The notes: a model not told the origin generated them from the letters alone. Counted from the first letter of the stretch, positions 1-11,393 are shown. The stretch is 64,000 nucleotides of DNA from Trema orientale (GCA_002914845.1 JXTC01000073.1:656686-720685), one strand, 5' to 3'. Program-made: numbers and translations.

Positions 1-456
1 GATGTACTAGTTCTGGAATTACATATGTTCCAAACGATCAATCACATCATATCAATTAACTGCCAATTTGTTTTGTTCCTAAAAGACTAGCTTTTTTTCT
101 TTTTTTTTTGAAGTCGATTGTTCAGCTGCTGTTAAGATCATGTTTTCATTCGACTGACGTAAATTAACTTGGAAAGGAAACATGAGATGAAGATTTGGGT
201 TGGGAAAATTTTGTTGAGGGAGAGAAAAATAACACGGCGGGAGTAGGAATGGATTTCATAATCATAAAATAGATGATAGGAGTGAGAGCCTTGAATCTAG
301 ACATTCTTTCCAGCATTGGAATCTGAATCTTTTGTACTTAACGCATGTGATCCTGGTTTAGAAAGCAGTGGTTACTCTTCAAACTAAGTTCTATATTCAT
401 AAAGATATAGTTATTTTGATAAATGTTTATTGGATTGTCTTGTCTGGTTTCTGCAG
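1..456 (+). other. Intron of argininosuccinate lyase gene (3' part)
   Basis: No coding sequence is seen here. The stretch ends in a good plant 3' splice site, a T-rich tract followed by TTTCTGCAG, directly before the conserved lyase exon, so it is most simply the last intron of that gene. The window begins inside it. Longer open frames on either strand show no family resemblance. Confidence 0.7.
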
Positions 457-714
457 GGAGTACCCTTCCGAACTTCTCATGACATAGTTGGAAGGTCTGT
501 CGCACTGTGCGTGTCAAAGAACTCCCAGCTTCGGGACTTGAGTCTTGATGAGCTGCGAAGTTTAAATCCAGTGTTTGACAAGGATGTTTACGAGTTTCTT
601 GGAGTAGAAAATGCAGTTGAGAAATTCTGCTCTTATGGTTCAACGGGATCATCATGTGTTGCTAGTCAACTTGATTACTGGATCTCTAAACTTCAAATCA
701 GCGAAGAGTCATAA
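457..714 (+). CDS. ASL: Argininosuccinate lyase, last exon (partial gene)
   Basis: This is the C-terminal exon (85 residues plus stop TAA at 712-714) of argininosuccinate lyase, the last enzyme of arginine synthesis, which splits argininosuccinate into arginine and fumarate and in plants acts in the plastid. The exon starts after the acceptor CTGCAG with GVPFRTSHDIVGRSVALC, the conserved start of the family's C-terminal helical domain, and continues through LSLDELRSLNP and YGSTGSS, also typical of plant enzymes. The frame is clean to the stop. The rest of the gene lies left of the window. It is on the plus strand and converges on the minus-strand kinesin-like gene about 7 kb away. Family identification is by recognition of these motifs and is secure; exon phase is inferred from the acceptor. 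Confidence 0.93.
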   Translation, partial: GVPFRTSHDIVGRSVALCVSKNSQLRDLSLDELRSLNPVFDKDVYEFLGVENAVEKFCSYGSTGSSCVASQLDYWISKLQISEES

Positions 715-1010
715 ATAATGATTGGTTTTGGAAATCATTCATATGGATATGACAACAATTGTGAAGCCATCTTTTCTTATCCTGAGCCTTAAAGTAGTAT
801 CAATATTCTGGAAAACCTATGCAGCAGGCTCCGGAGGTCCTACTGTATGGGATAGGTTAAAATATAATAAACTGCTCGTCTTTGTTTTACCAAAAAAAGC
901 TTCTTGTCTCAACGTTCCTAGTAAAGCTAGACTTTTTTAATTTGAAAATCCAGTGCTCCGTATTGAGGATCAGTTCTGTAACATTTGTAAGATGATATTA
1001 GAACAATTAC
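715..1010 (+). other. Probable 3' UTR of argininosuccinate lyase
   Basis: AT-rich sequence after the stop codon, with T-rich stretches and AATAA-like words around 860-870 and 940-1000. The precise polyadenylation site cannot be placed by eye. The open frame at 722-940 has no protein-like features. Confidence 0.45.
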
Positions 1011-1289
1011 ATCTAGTCTGAATTGACATTTAAAAAGTAATTTAGTGTCCAAATAAGTGGGATGTTAATGTCTTTGAATATTTAGGGTAAATTACGATTT
1101 TACCTTTTATTTTCACATTTTGGCAGAAATATCCTTTGTGTTTTAACTATTTATTTAGACCTTCTAGTTTAATTTTAGGTCTAAATGTCGACAAACTCGG
1201 TCTAAGGAGAATATTTTTGAAAATGAAGATTTATGCTCTCTATTCACCTGATAACAAACGCTACAAAAGCTCATGCCTCATGACAAACA

Positions 1290-1336
1290 CTCACACACAC
1301 TTATATGTGTGTGTGTGTATATATATATATATATCG
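1290..1336. repeat. Compound CA/GT/TA microsatellite
   Basis: A run of CA, then GT, then TA dinucleotides in intergenic DNA. Such tracts are usually length-polymorphic. No gene is seen between about 1010 and 2300. Confidence 0.85.
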
Positions 1337-2300
1337 CATGGAAAACAGTTCTTCAGAATTAAACTTATAAACCAAAAGAGAAAATTGATCAAGAACCGAA
1401 AAATGAAATTAGCATAAGGGCTAACCTGTGGCGTTATGCCAGTGGGCAACTAAGTTGATCAACCGTGGATTGCAATTTTGCTTTGGTCTCCAGAACCAGA
1501 AGCTCTTTCTAGTTCTTCTATTTGAGCATTGAGGACTTAAAAACCAAGCAGAAAACGGTAAGGGATAATGGAATATGTTTCACTGTCTTTAGTATTGTCC
1601 TTTCAGATTTTATATGGCATTGGCCATTTGGATTTAGCTATATCCACACATTAGCTCTCCAAACACTCCCTTTTGTTTTGCATTGGCCTTCGGATTTAGT
1701 TCTCTTTTCCCATTTTTACATTAAATTACTTGTCACATCATCTATTTAGATTTTTCCCATTACAAATTTGCACCCAAAATAGAGAAAGTGACATTTTCTT
1801 AATTACGTTAGTACAAACAATACTTCTGGAAAGAGATTAAAAATAGGGTACAAAATTATAATCTAGTCAATTATGTTGTTTCCCTTTGAGGCTGCAACTC
1901 TTTCCTCTCTTCTCTACCCGGTGGGCGCCGTTAGCCGGGACAGCCATTTAATCTTTAGATTCAATAAATCTAGGAGTCGCCATTTTTTAAATAATTATAT
2001 TAATAGAAATTCAAAAGCAGACAAGAATCATTTAAGCCTTACCTTAGAAACTCTCTGGCTTCTGGCTTATGATTATACATAAAAGACTATTAAAACACTC
2101 TTTTATATTCTCACATGTGAATTCTACCATTACTTGATATGTTATTAAATCTAGTCGTTATCCTGCTGCTGATATTAATATTGTGAAATTGTAATTTGAG
2201 GTTATGTGTTAATTACTTAATATTTTTTATTCTTAAGATTATTGATGCTATTTAAGTTGGATAAATATATTTATAAAAGATAGAAGAAGTGTGTAAATAT

Positions 2301-2897
2301 TAGGGGTGGCAATTCGGGTTACGGTACGACGACACGACACGATTTTTTGTGGGTTAGGGTCGAAGAAAAAGGGTGCAGGTCAAAATGGGGTCGACCCGTC
2401 TGACACGAATAAAAAAACAGGTCGGGTTCGGGTCAACCCGCTTGACCTAAACTTGACTCATTTGACCCGCCAACAAATATATACATAATTAAATTATAAA
2501 AATATTTTTTAGTTTATGACTATTATGATAGATATATTTAATTTATACAATGTAAGTGTTTGGGATTATAAGTTGTTACTTATATTTATAAATTGTCTAT
2601 AATTTATTTATTTTAAAATGAGACAATAATAGACTTAAAAAAAGAAAATATAAGCAGAAAAATACGGGTCATAGCGGGTTGGCGGGTCAAAATCGGATTG
2701 ACGGGTTGGGTGTTATTCACAAAAACGGGTTATGAGGGTCGGGTTTGGGTCAACCCGTTTTAGGTGCGGGTCGGGTTAGTGTTGATGTTTTTCTGACACA
2801 ACGGGTCACGGGTCGGGTTCGGATTGACAAAATTTGTATATATATTAGACTTCAACCTGACACGAACCCGACCTGCCGACACGAATTGCCACCCCTA
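2301..2897. mobile_element. Non-autonomous hAT-like element, 597 bp
   Basis: Both ends carry the inverted repeat TAGGGGTGGCAATTCG. The element is flanked by an 8-bp target duplication with one mismatch (gtaaatat at 2293-2300, gtaaacat at 2898-2905). The TAGGGG ends and 8-bp duplication fit the hAT superfamily. The subterminal parts are rich in CGGGTC/GACCCG words and the centre is AT-rich. No transposase frame is present, so movement would have depended on an enzyme supplied elsewhere. A second element of like size and layout is at 37088-37681. Confidence 0.85.
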
Positions 2898-2905
2898 GTA
2901 AACAT

Positions 2906-3538
2906 GTAATTTTGAATTTTAAGAGTAATGCTCACTATATGAGATTGTTGGTGCTTATAAATTTCATATCAAACGTCTAAAATAAAATCTGGTTAAATTT
3001 GATATTTTTTATGTGCTACTCGAATATTTCAATATATAGGCATTCCATTAATAATTACAAGTCGGTTTATATTAGACTATGCTACTTAAAGAATGATTTG
3101 TTGTTGTTATGATAGTAATCCGTGCTAAGTTTGTTCAACTACAATGACCCCTTACACTTTGCTTAATGTTACTTGCTAAATATTTCTTTCTTTAGTAGTA
3201 CTTGCTTATATATTTTATATCAAAGTTTTATTAATTTATATGTATTTTTTACTATAATATTCAAGACTAATAGCAAGATTTTATCATTTAGATGTCTATA
3301 ATACTTTGGTCATTAAAAAACTATTGTTTTGTTGTTATTATGGCATATCTGCTAGAGTTGTGTTATCATTTACCTTCTTATGTATACTTTCTAGAGTCAT
3401 AAATTGAAATGCATGTTTTGGAATGTCAATAATTTCATCGTGTAGTTTTCTTACTGCGGTGTTGTGATCATGAAATAAATCTTATAATCATTCAACAGTG
3501 GTTGATACTGTGTCTTGTTGTTACAACAAGTTTGAAAT
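2906..3538. other. Intergenic AT-rich DNA
   Basis: No gene or element boundary recognised. Open frames are short and of low complexity. Confidence 0.6.
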
Positions 3539-3554
3539 TTCTAATAGCATATAT

Positions 3555-3746
3555 ATAGGGCCTGTTTGGGATAGCTTTTACTTCTTGAAGTAAAAGTATA
3601 AAAAAATCTTCCTAAAAAAGATGGTAGGTCCATGCTTCTTTAAAAAGATCTTTTAAATACAAAAAGATCTTCTAAAAATTCATCCAAACACTCCTAAAAG
3701 ATCTTTTGAGCCCTAAAAGATCTTTGAAAGCTGTGCCAAACGGGTC
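3555..3746. mobile_element. Small MITE-like element (about 192 bp)
   Basis: The left end reads GGGCCTGTTTGGGATAGC and the right end is its imperfect inverted complement (gctgtgccaaacgggtc). The interior is AAAGATCTTTT-rich and can fold back on itself. On both sides lies an exact 16-bp direct repeat, TTCTAATAGCATATAT (3539-3554 and 3747-3762). The ends resemble common plant MITEs, but the superfamily is not settled because the flanking repeat is longer than usual target duplications. Confidence 0.7.
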
Positions 3747-4700
3747 TTCTAATAGCATATATTAAAGCCTTCTGTTAAAAGATGCTTATATTTGCTGACT
3801 TGATTTTTCTGTTTAGTTGCTTTTATCGTATTCTCCTGCAATTTAGGAAAAATTTTATTCTTTTTTTTAAAATAAAAAAAATGTTACAAATTGTAACTTT
3901 ATGCAACTTTATGCAACAAATTAAGATTATGTATTTGATAGTATACACTTACCTTTTCATCAAAGAATGTCATGTCCAATCATTATTGTTTTTTAAATTT
4001 AATGCTTACCACATTCTAGAAATTTTTGTTCAATCATTTATTGTAGGCCTGAGATTTTAAAGCAGTGTATATGACATATTTGCTTATATAAAAAATTATA
4101 TACAATATCAATATATAATCTAGAAATTGTTAACGAAAGAAAAATAAAAGCAATATAATTGATAATCATATCTGTTTCTAAATTTTAAATGGTGACAATT
4201 AGTTTATGAAAGTTCATATATATAGTAATACTTGATATTAATAACAATAAATTCAAATAGGAAGTAGGAGAATGTATTTATCTATATATTCAAAAATAAA
4301 CGTATTTGCTTAATATACGTATAAAGATCATAATAACTAAAGAGTCCAGTTACACTTTGAGCAATATTATTTGGAGCCAATAAATTGGACCAAATTTGAA
4401 ACTAATAAATTAGACTAAATTCAGTGCGACATCTCTATATCTATGGCCTATTTATAATTTCAAAATTCACCTAGTAATAACTCCTTGTTTTAATATACAT
4501 GCCTAATATGTACATGGATCTTAATTACCGTTCATACGCATATGAGCCCTTTCATTTCTAATTATTAATCCATAAATCAATATTCTGTATTAAAAAAATA
4601 GAGGCCTATTTCTCGGTGTCAACAAAAATAAGAAAATATTGGTAAATAAATTAATCATAAATATATGGACAGTTTTATAGTATACAACATGTACTAACAG

Positions 4701-4749
4701 TACAGGTTTCTAAAAATGAGATCAGTACAGGTTTCTAAAAATGAGATCA
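4701..4749. repeat. 25-bp tandem duplication
   Basis: A unit beginning TACAGGTTTCTAAAAATGAG occurs twice in direct succession with no spacer. It lies in AT-rich intergenic DNA with no nearby coding sequence. Confidence 0.85.
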
Positions 4750-4889
4750 ATGGCGTCCGAATTATATTAATCAAAAAACAATCGATCATAATTTTTTTGG
4801 TGCCCAACATATACCTTAGTGCATATATTGCACTAATTTTTATAGAAGAAACAAAACTAATTTTTTTTAATTAGCATGTTCAAAGGATA

Positions 4890-5240
4890 CATTAATCCTA
4901 ATTTATAATTAGGTACAATGTATTAAATTATTACATAGAAAAATAAATGTATTTAATGAGATGAATATAGAACTACTATTTATTTAAGAAACTGAATTTA
5001 ATAGAAGCTATCATTACTATTAAATTATATTTTATAAGTACAATGTATTATAGCATTACACAAAAAAAATATTAATTTATAATTAGGTACAATATATTAC
5101 AGTATTATATAGAAAAATAAATGTTTCGAACCAAATTTAACATAAGCTATCATTACTATTAAATTATACAATATTTACTATATATACATTAGGAACTTAA
5201 TACAATATTTACTATATATACATTAGAAATAATCATAGCA
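4890..5240. repeat. Diverged AT-rich direct repeats
   Basis: Words such as AATTTATAATTAGGTACAAT, AGAAAAATAAATG and GCTATCATTACTATTAAATT each recur in the same order about 170-180 bp apart, and a shorter unit (ACAATATTTACTATATATAC) is doubled near 5170-5225. This looks like a local, diverged tandem duplication. Function unknown. Confidence 0.6.
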
Positions 5241-5632
5241 TGGAAAATAATAATAAGACTAATCATATCATGAAAAATAAGATTTAAATTAGGAATTTTT
5301 TTAAAATCTTAAAAATAGAATACTGATAAAAGAAATTATCAGTTTTTTACACTTTCTCTGTGCTTCAGGCATTATATATATAGAGGGCCATAATCTAGTA
5401 GGTAATTTCTTTTACCTATATATAGGTATTTTTTTTAGTTGTTTGATCATTATCTAATGAGTATTATAATTTGAGTAGTTAGGAAAAAATAATAATGCTT
5501 TTCTTTCTCTACCTTTTACCATGAAAAGATGTATGTGATAAATTTTAATTGGACAAAATAATATCTATAGATTAGTAAAAAAACAAATACCTACTAGATA
5601 ATAGAATCCATATATTAAGCAATGAGACTCTA

Positions 5633-7144
5633 GGGGGCATTTAGTATGGGAGTTTGGCTTCTTGGGAATGAGAATCTTGACAAAACCTCTGTTTGGTATG
5701 GTTATTGGGCCCACTGTCTATTGGGTCAGGGTTTTACCGTAGGCTCCGTATGTCTCTATCTTGGGGTAATGTAGACTCCTTGTAAACAATTGAGTTTTAT
5801 ATCACCCGGAAAGTGAAGTCTCGACAAAAAGCGGAAAGGAGGAAAAAAAATGCGATCAAAATCTCTAGTCGTCCCCTTCTTCGTTTCTCTTCTTCAATGT
5901 TCGTCTCTCCTACTCTGATCTTGCCCAGGTTCGTCACTCATCTTCTCTTCTTTTCTCTTGCGTCTTCTTCTTTCTTTTCATTTTTTCTTTCTCGTTCCTG
6001 CCCCTTTTTCCTCACTTTTTCATTTTTTTATTTTTTTAAATCTTTTTGTTGGATGTTTTCAGATTCCAAAATTGAATCTGGGTTTGTGCTAATGCTTTGT
6101 TAAAGATGTTCATTTCTTGGGTTATTTATTATTTATTTTGTGGATATTATACTTACATATATTTGATTTGTTCATTTGTGAATGTATTTCTCTATATATT
6201 GATTCTCTATTATGGCTATGGTTCTATAATATAGCCTTGATTGCTTTGATTTTTTTTTTTTTTTCTAATGGATGATTGCTTTGAATTAGTGTGAATATCA
6301 AATAATACTTTTTGTAAAAAGTCTCTTGCTTTTTGTTAATCTATAGTGTAAAGATATATGGTATACCACTAATGGACAATCTAAGATATGTATGATCCAC
6401 TTATCTTTTCTGTGTTACAATTATTATTGGCTATAAATTGTATAAGTTTTGTTCTTATCCTTCATATTGTTTAATCATTTGCCTTACTAGTTGGAAGGCA
6501 TGATCACTAACAGAGATAATTAGAAATTAACTCAAAGTATATAATAACCGCAAAATAAGGACAACCATTTCAATCGATAAGTGTCCATAAATATTTTATA
6601 AATTGAACTAACAATGTGGATTATTCTAATTCAATAATGAAAAGGAACACTTTTATATGAACTGTAAAGATATATAAATTGTAATTTTATCTGTATATGC
6701 AGATATAGCCCATCTGCTTTTGGTTGCGAAGAAAAGAATTGTCACAATTATCGTTCAATATATGGAGATGTTAGATGAAATGAATTTTTTTTGCTGATTC
6801 TTCTAATATTTGTTATAATTAGTAGGAGAAGGTTATCATAACAATTATATCATAATATAATTTAGTTGAAATTGTTTTCTTTTAAAAAAGAATTTAGTTG
6901 GAATGTTATTACATAAAACTTGAATATGAAAAATAATTATTGAAATATTGGACATAAGTTTCTATATTCTCATGTATACCAAACACATTAATCTATTAAT
7001 ATTCCTATGAATTGTATAAAAGATTCTCATGTTCACCCAAACACTATAATATAAGTTTCTGTATAATCACATCCCTTTCCTTACCTTGACTGTAATGTAA
7101 ACTCCATTCCTAAGAAGGCAAACCCCGTACCAAACTGGAGGTGT
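5633..7144. mobile_element. Candidate TIR-bounded element, about 1.5 kb
   Basis: The left end (TTTAGTATGGGAGTTTGGCT and following bases near 5640-5680) and the inverse of the right end (TTTGGTACGGGGTTTGCCTT and following, near 7100-7135) match at roughly four of five positions over about 35 bp. No clear target duplication and no transposase frame were found. The T-rich open frame at 5813-6103 is low complexity. It may be one decayed DNA transposon or two MITE ends that face each other by chance. Confidence 0.4.
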
Positions 7145-7680
7145 GTAATTAGAGAGGGGAAAATAAAAGTTTACTTAGCCTCCCCTTAAATTGCAATGAA
7201 GAAATGCAACGCAACGGCTTAGCACTTTTCTTTATGCCTTCAATTCACAATTACTGCAACCCAATCATGTCATCAATTATTAGCCTAAAATTTCAAACTT
7301 CAATGTGCATTTGTAGTAGCCTCAAGTCCGCTTGGAATAAGATTTCTCCTCTCCAAGGCTCTATATAAGGGTCGTCCTTCACACGAAACTCAGCCTTTCA
7401 AATGCATTTTAGAAAAAAGACGAAAATAATTTGGTTTGTTTCTGTGACCTACTATGACCAAATTGCAAGAAATTCAATGGCTTTAACATTTTTCTCTCCT
7501 TTCCGGTTCAAATTTTTTTGGCCATCCAATCTTTTTCTATATTAAAGATAGGCCTTGACTTTTCCAATCCGGATTCTTTCTATAAAATATTGAATTCCTT
7601 TGATGCTTTTGTAGTCTCTTAATTCAACAAGGTATCAATCGAATTAATGTAACCATCCATCTTAATCCTAAACAAAAATA
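7145..7680. other. 3' flank of the motorless kinesin-like gene
   Basis: Non-coding AT-rich DNA downstream (on the minus strand) of the stop at 7681. It probably contains the 3' UTR. I found no equivalent of the last exon of KIN-4C here. Confidence 0.55.
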
Positions 7681-10600
7681 CTATCCAATTTTACGCAGCA
7701 CGCGCAGCCGTATATTGCCAATGTCAGATAAAGGTTTCTTGTAGAGCCCATGATTGTCATTCTTCTCAGCAGGCTGCTCAAGTAGTGCACTCTGAAGTAG
7801 CATTGCACCTTGGGAAGCACCTGTGGTATCTTTCCTTGGCTCAACCATCTTCGAACCACTAAATTTGGCTTCAGCAATCTCTGGTTCTGGTGAGTCATTT
7901 AACCGGATTGGCAATGCTTCCCTGTTGGTGCACTTAGAGGCTACACAACCACACGATGTTCCGCAGCTGCCACCCATGCTACGACATACGCATTTTGTTG
8001 TTTTGCACAAAGACTTCTTACTGCATGAGCAGCATATGCTTGATTCATTATTGTTCTTTGTAACAATACTTGGTAAAGAATGTTCTGAGCCAGATATGTC
8101 TGTGTCCACTGCTGACTGATTGCTTCTTGCAACACTAACAGAGGAATGACTTGACACCTCCTGATCGAAAGAATCATTGAACAGAAATTATTAATCTTTA
8201 GTTACTACTATCCTCCACGTTTGAAAACAGTGTCCAAGAAGACTAACCTCTGACTTGTTGCCTTGATCAAGTTCTGCCTTTTGTACTCTTAATTGTCTAA
8301 ACAAGCCACTAAGGCTAACTACTTCTTCCTTTAGCTCCTTTATGTCAAAACCCTGCTCCAATGAAGGAACTTCTTTCTCCTCTAGTAGGCACCTTAAGAA
8401 AGTAGGAGAAAAGGGTTCAAACAAAAACGCTGAATGCCATAAAATACTGAAATAAACGCCACAACATTGCAGGGAATAATAGAGTAAGAAAACTTCTTAT
8501 ACCTTAAATTTTCTTGCTTCAGTTCCTCAGCTTCTTCCTTAAGCTTCACATTCTCCTCAGCCATTCTAACCACATGAAACAAAAAAATGCATTACTAACT
8601 TTTGTGCATGTGGCAGATAAACAGGTTCTAGAATATTTACTCCACATTATTTCGGGAGAGAGAGAGAGAGAGGAGATATTAAAAACAATTAGTTGAGCTT
8701 ACACTTCCATTTGACGTTCATATTCAGCACATAATTCATTCAATGTTGTGACTTCAAACTCGTGCTCCAATCCCTAAACAGTTAATAAGATATATTGGTG
8801 ACGTTCTTAAAGGAAAAAGGGGAAATTGGAAGAATCTCGTGAAGGGACATTCTAGTGAATCTCATGTTCACCAAGAATTTACTCTTTGAAACAGTACGTA
8901 CTGCTGAATGCAACTGTCTAATCAGAATGCTATAACTTTGACTACAAATTTTCATTAGTATGTCTAATTAGCAGGGTAGATGCTTGGGAGATATGTATCT
9001 CAGGGCTGTACATCAGTATTATTTATGAGTTGACCCAAAAAAAAAAAAAAAAAAACACACTAATACTAACACTAGTTATTAACTAGAGGATCACATGCAC
9101 TTGCAACAGAACATATTTGTAGAAGGATTTGAACTCAACCAGTCTTCAACATAAATACAGCGTCAGTGAACATTGTAGAAATCTAACTTGATTAATCGAA
9201 AAATAAATGTGACTAACACCCTAATGTGTCCAGTTCAGTGATACCTGAATTCCAGGATTGTTCTCATTTCTGGCACCTACATCAGATTCAACCAAGAAGG
9301 GAGAACGTCAATCGTTTTGCTTCTTATCTAACTATCTTGACATGTGTGCATAAGAGCTAACTTTAAGCAGTAAGTTTCTAACCAGCTTTTCTGCGTGACA
9401 AAGCTTTTCGAGATTCTAACAGCTCTTTTAGCCGTTTAGTAGCCATGGAAGCTTCTACAGTCTTACGTTGCACAACCTATAATACAGGATCAAAGATCAG
9501 AGGAAGAGTTGTCCAGAAGTTACAAGCTGCAAAAACAAACTAAATTATTCAAATAATTAGTTGATTTATTAGGGTACAATTACCATTTTTATTCTCTGGT
9601 TAGAATCTAAAAGCTTCTGCATCTCAAACTGGTTCCTCCTACTCTCTCTCTTGAGCTGTTGATGCAAGGAAAGACAATTCCAAAATTTTCAAATACCTTG
9701 CTAAAATAACAATTTAAGATATAATAACGAAATAACTTCGGAAAAATTATAAATGGACCAAACACTGCAAGTCACTAATCTAATCTCAGTGTCGAATGAC
9801 CTTATGTCAAAAATGGAACAATGTCGATTATCTAGTAATACCTGAAGAATTTCCTTTTCCAGTGATGCCTTACATAACCTGAACTGTAGAGAGTCTACCT
9901 TTAGCTTACATTGCAGTTGAACCTATAAATAAATAAATAAATAAAAACTGATAATGGGGAAAACATTATAATTCAAGATGGAGGTATATCATCCAACAAA
10001 ACTTCACCTTCTGAGCCTTCAGACTCTGAATATCAAATTGCAACCTTTTTGTTGCTTCATCACCCTTTGGTCTTTGGACCGAGAATTGAGACTTGGCTTC
10101 TAGCTTCTTCTTCAAATCCGCAACCTAGAAAAACCCATTATAGTCATAAATCATGCAAATCTTTATCAAAAGGAGTGCCACATAATCTATATTCAAAATT
10201 AACCTGATCTTCAAGGGTAGTCAACTTTTGAAGATAATCCTCTTTAAGCTTCAGAGCACTATCAGTAACAGAGTTGGAAGAAACATTTGCAAGCTTGTAT
10301 CTAAGCTCTTCAATCTCTTTCTGCCAATTGTCAGAAAAAAAAAAAAAAAAATAGTAACAACCTTTTTTAAATGCCTTACATTTGTTCTTATTCATAGATC
10401 TCTTCCCTAAAACAATACGAAATTTCTCATACTAGGCTCCAACTCAGTACAATAGTCTTGTTACCCACTTTTTGGAAATTTCCCAATTCCCTATAAAAAT
10501 CTGAAACATTAGGTTTACCAGACTGGAAGTCGAATTGTTCATTTTCCCACATTTTCTCACTAACCAAACACCCCCAAAAAAAGAAAATCAAAATTGAAAA

Positions 10601-10735
10601 ATGAGAAAGCGAAAAGAAGATTAGAAGAACGACCTGAAAGGAATTGTTTTCTTGTTCGAGCTCGCGAACTCTCTTCTCACAATCTTGGGCCTCATCGACA
10701 GAGGATTGCTTGGAGCCACGCTTGGTCCTCTTCAT
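7681..10735 (-). CDS. Motorless KIN-4C-like protein: coiled coil plus cysteine-rich domain
   Basis: Eleven exons can be read on the minus strand: 10634-10735, 10204-10320, 10008-10124, 9842-9922, 9584-9655, 9383-9476, 9245-9276, 8703-8773, 8503-8565, 8248-8392 and 7681-8160, giving about 457 residues. All introns are GT-AG and phases agree. Each exon matches one exon of the KIN-4C gene to its right (its exons 14-22, 24 and 26), several with identical length (117, 81, 72, 94, 32 and 145 bp), and the proteins agree at about half to two thirds of positions by eye. Residues 25-300 are coiled coil. Residues 341-375 carry the kinesin-4 cysteine-rich domain with every cysteine kept (CCSCSKKSLCKTTKC, CGTSCGCVASKC). 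There is no motor domain. The ATG at 10735 is the first after an in-frame TAG and aligns with Met584 of KIN-4C. The C-terminus ends about ten residues after KKPLSDIGN. By analogy it could pair with KIN-4C or bind its partners; that is inference. Transcription is unproven. Confidence 0.75.
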
Positions 10736-10970
10736 CTTCTTCTGCTGAGGCACCACGGTAAAGCTAGGGTGGGGCTTGGCGTATGAGATCGGATCTGAAG
10801 GGTCTGAAGGGCAATATCGCTAACTATGCCGGTTATCCCTCTGTGTCTGGGTCTGGGGCTGTTTTCCTCTGCGCTCCTTTTATGGTGCACCGCTCTCCAT
10901 GGATCGGCGAGCGAGCCCTCGTTTTCTGCCACGTCATCATCGTGTAATAAGTGGAGGGAACAACTTTTCG
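10736..10970 (-). promoter_or_regulatory. 5' leader and promoter region of the motorless gene
   Basis: This stretch just upstream of the start is clearly more GC-rich than its surroundings, as is common for plant promoter and leader DNA. The frame of the gene is closed here by an in-frame TAG near 10822-10824. An overlapping frame at 10732-10932 opens with GTG, is not in register with the gene, and is unlikely to be translated. An ACGT-containing word (CCACGTC) lies near 10980. No motor-domain sequence is found upstream. Confidence 0.45.
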
Positions 10971-11393
10971 TTCAATTTTGCCACGTCGGATCAAGTGAAC
11001 GTTGAAATTTGAATCGCTTCTTCACAATTCCAACTTGACCTTTTTCCCCCCTCCAAAAAAAAAAAAAAAAAAAAAATCACCTTTTTTTAATTGTTTTGTT
11101 TATTTGGATAAATAAAAGGTTCCACTTGGTTTTAAACGAAACGTTGAATATAAAAAGACTAAAATTCAAACCTAAAGCCTCAGGTAGAGTGAAGTTTAAT
11201 ATATATTTTTTGGGGGTTCAATTACATTTTTGTCCCAGGTATTCTATTGTTTATCCTTGGATTTGCCTTCTATTTTTCAAAGGGTTTTAAACCATCTAGA
11301 TGATGTTAATTATTTCGGGAGACTAAGAGAGTGTAAAATAAAGTCTAAAATGAAATGCATTTAACATTTCTTCATTTGTTATAGACTGTAATA

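Noticed and set aside
5813-6103. 96-residue Ser/Phe-rich frame resembling a secreted protein
   Set aside because: Composition comes from a CTT/T-rich tract; no splice or start context supports it.
7823-8119. Plus-strand frame over the cysteine-rich exon
   Set aside because: Antisense shadow of the real minus-strand exon.
10732-10932. 66-codon frame on the minus strand upstream of the motorless gene
   Set aside because: It opens with GTG, is out of register with the gene and overlaps the leader; no family resemblance.
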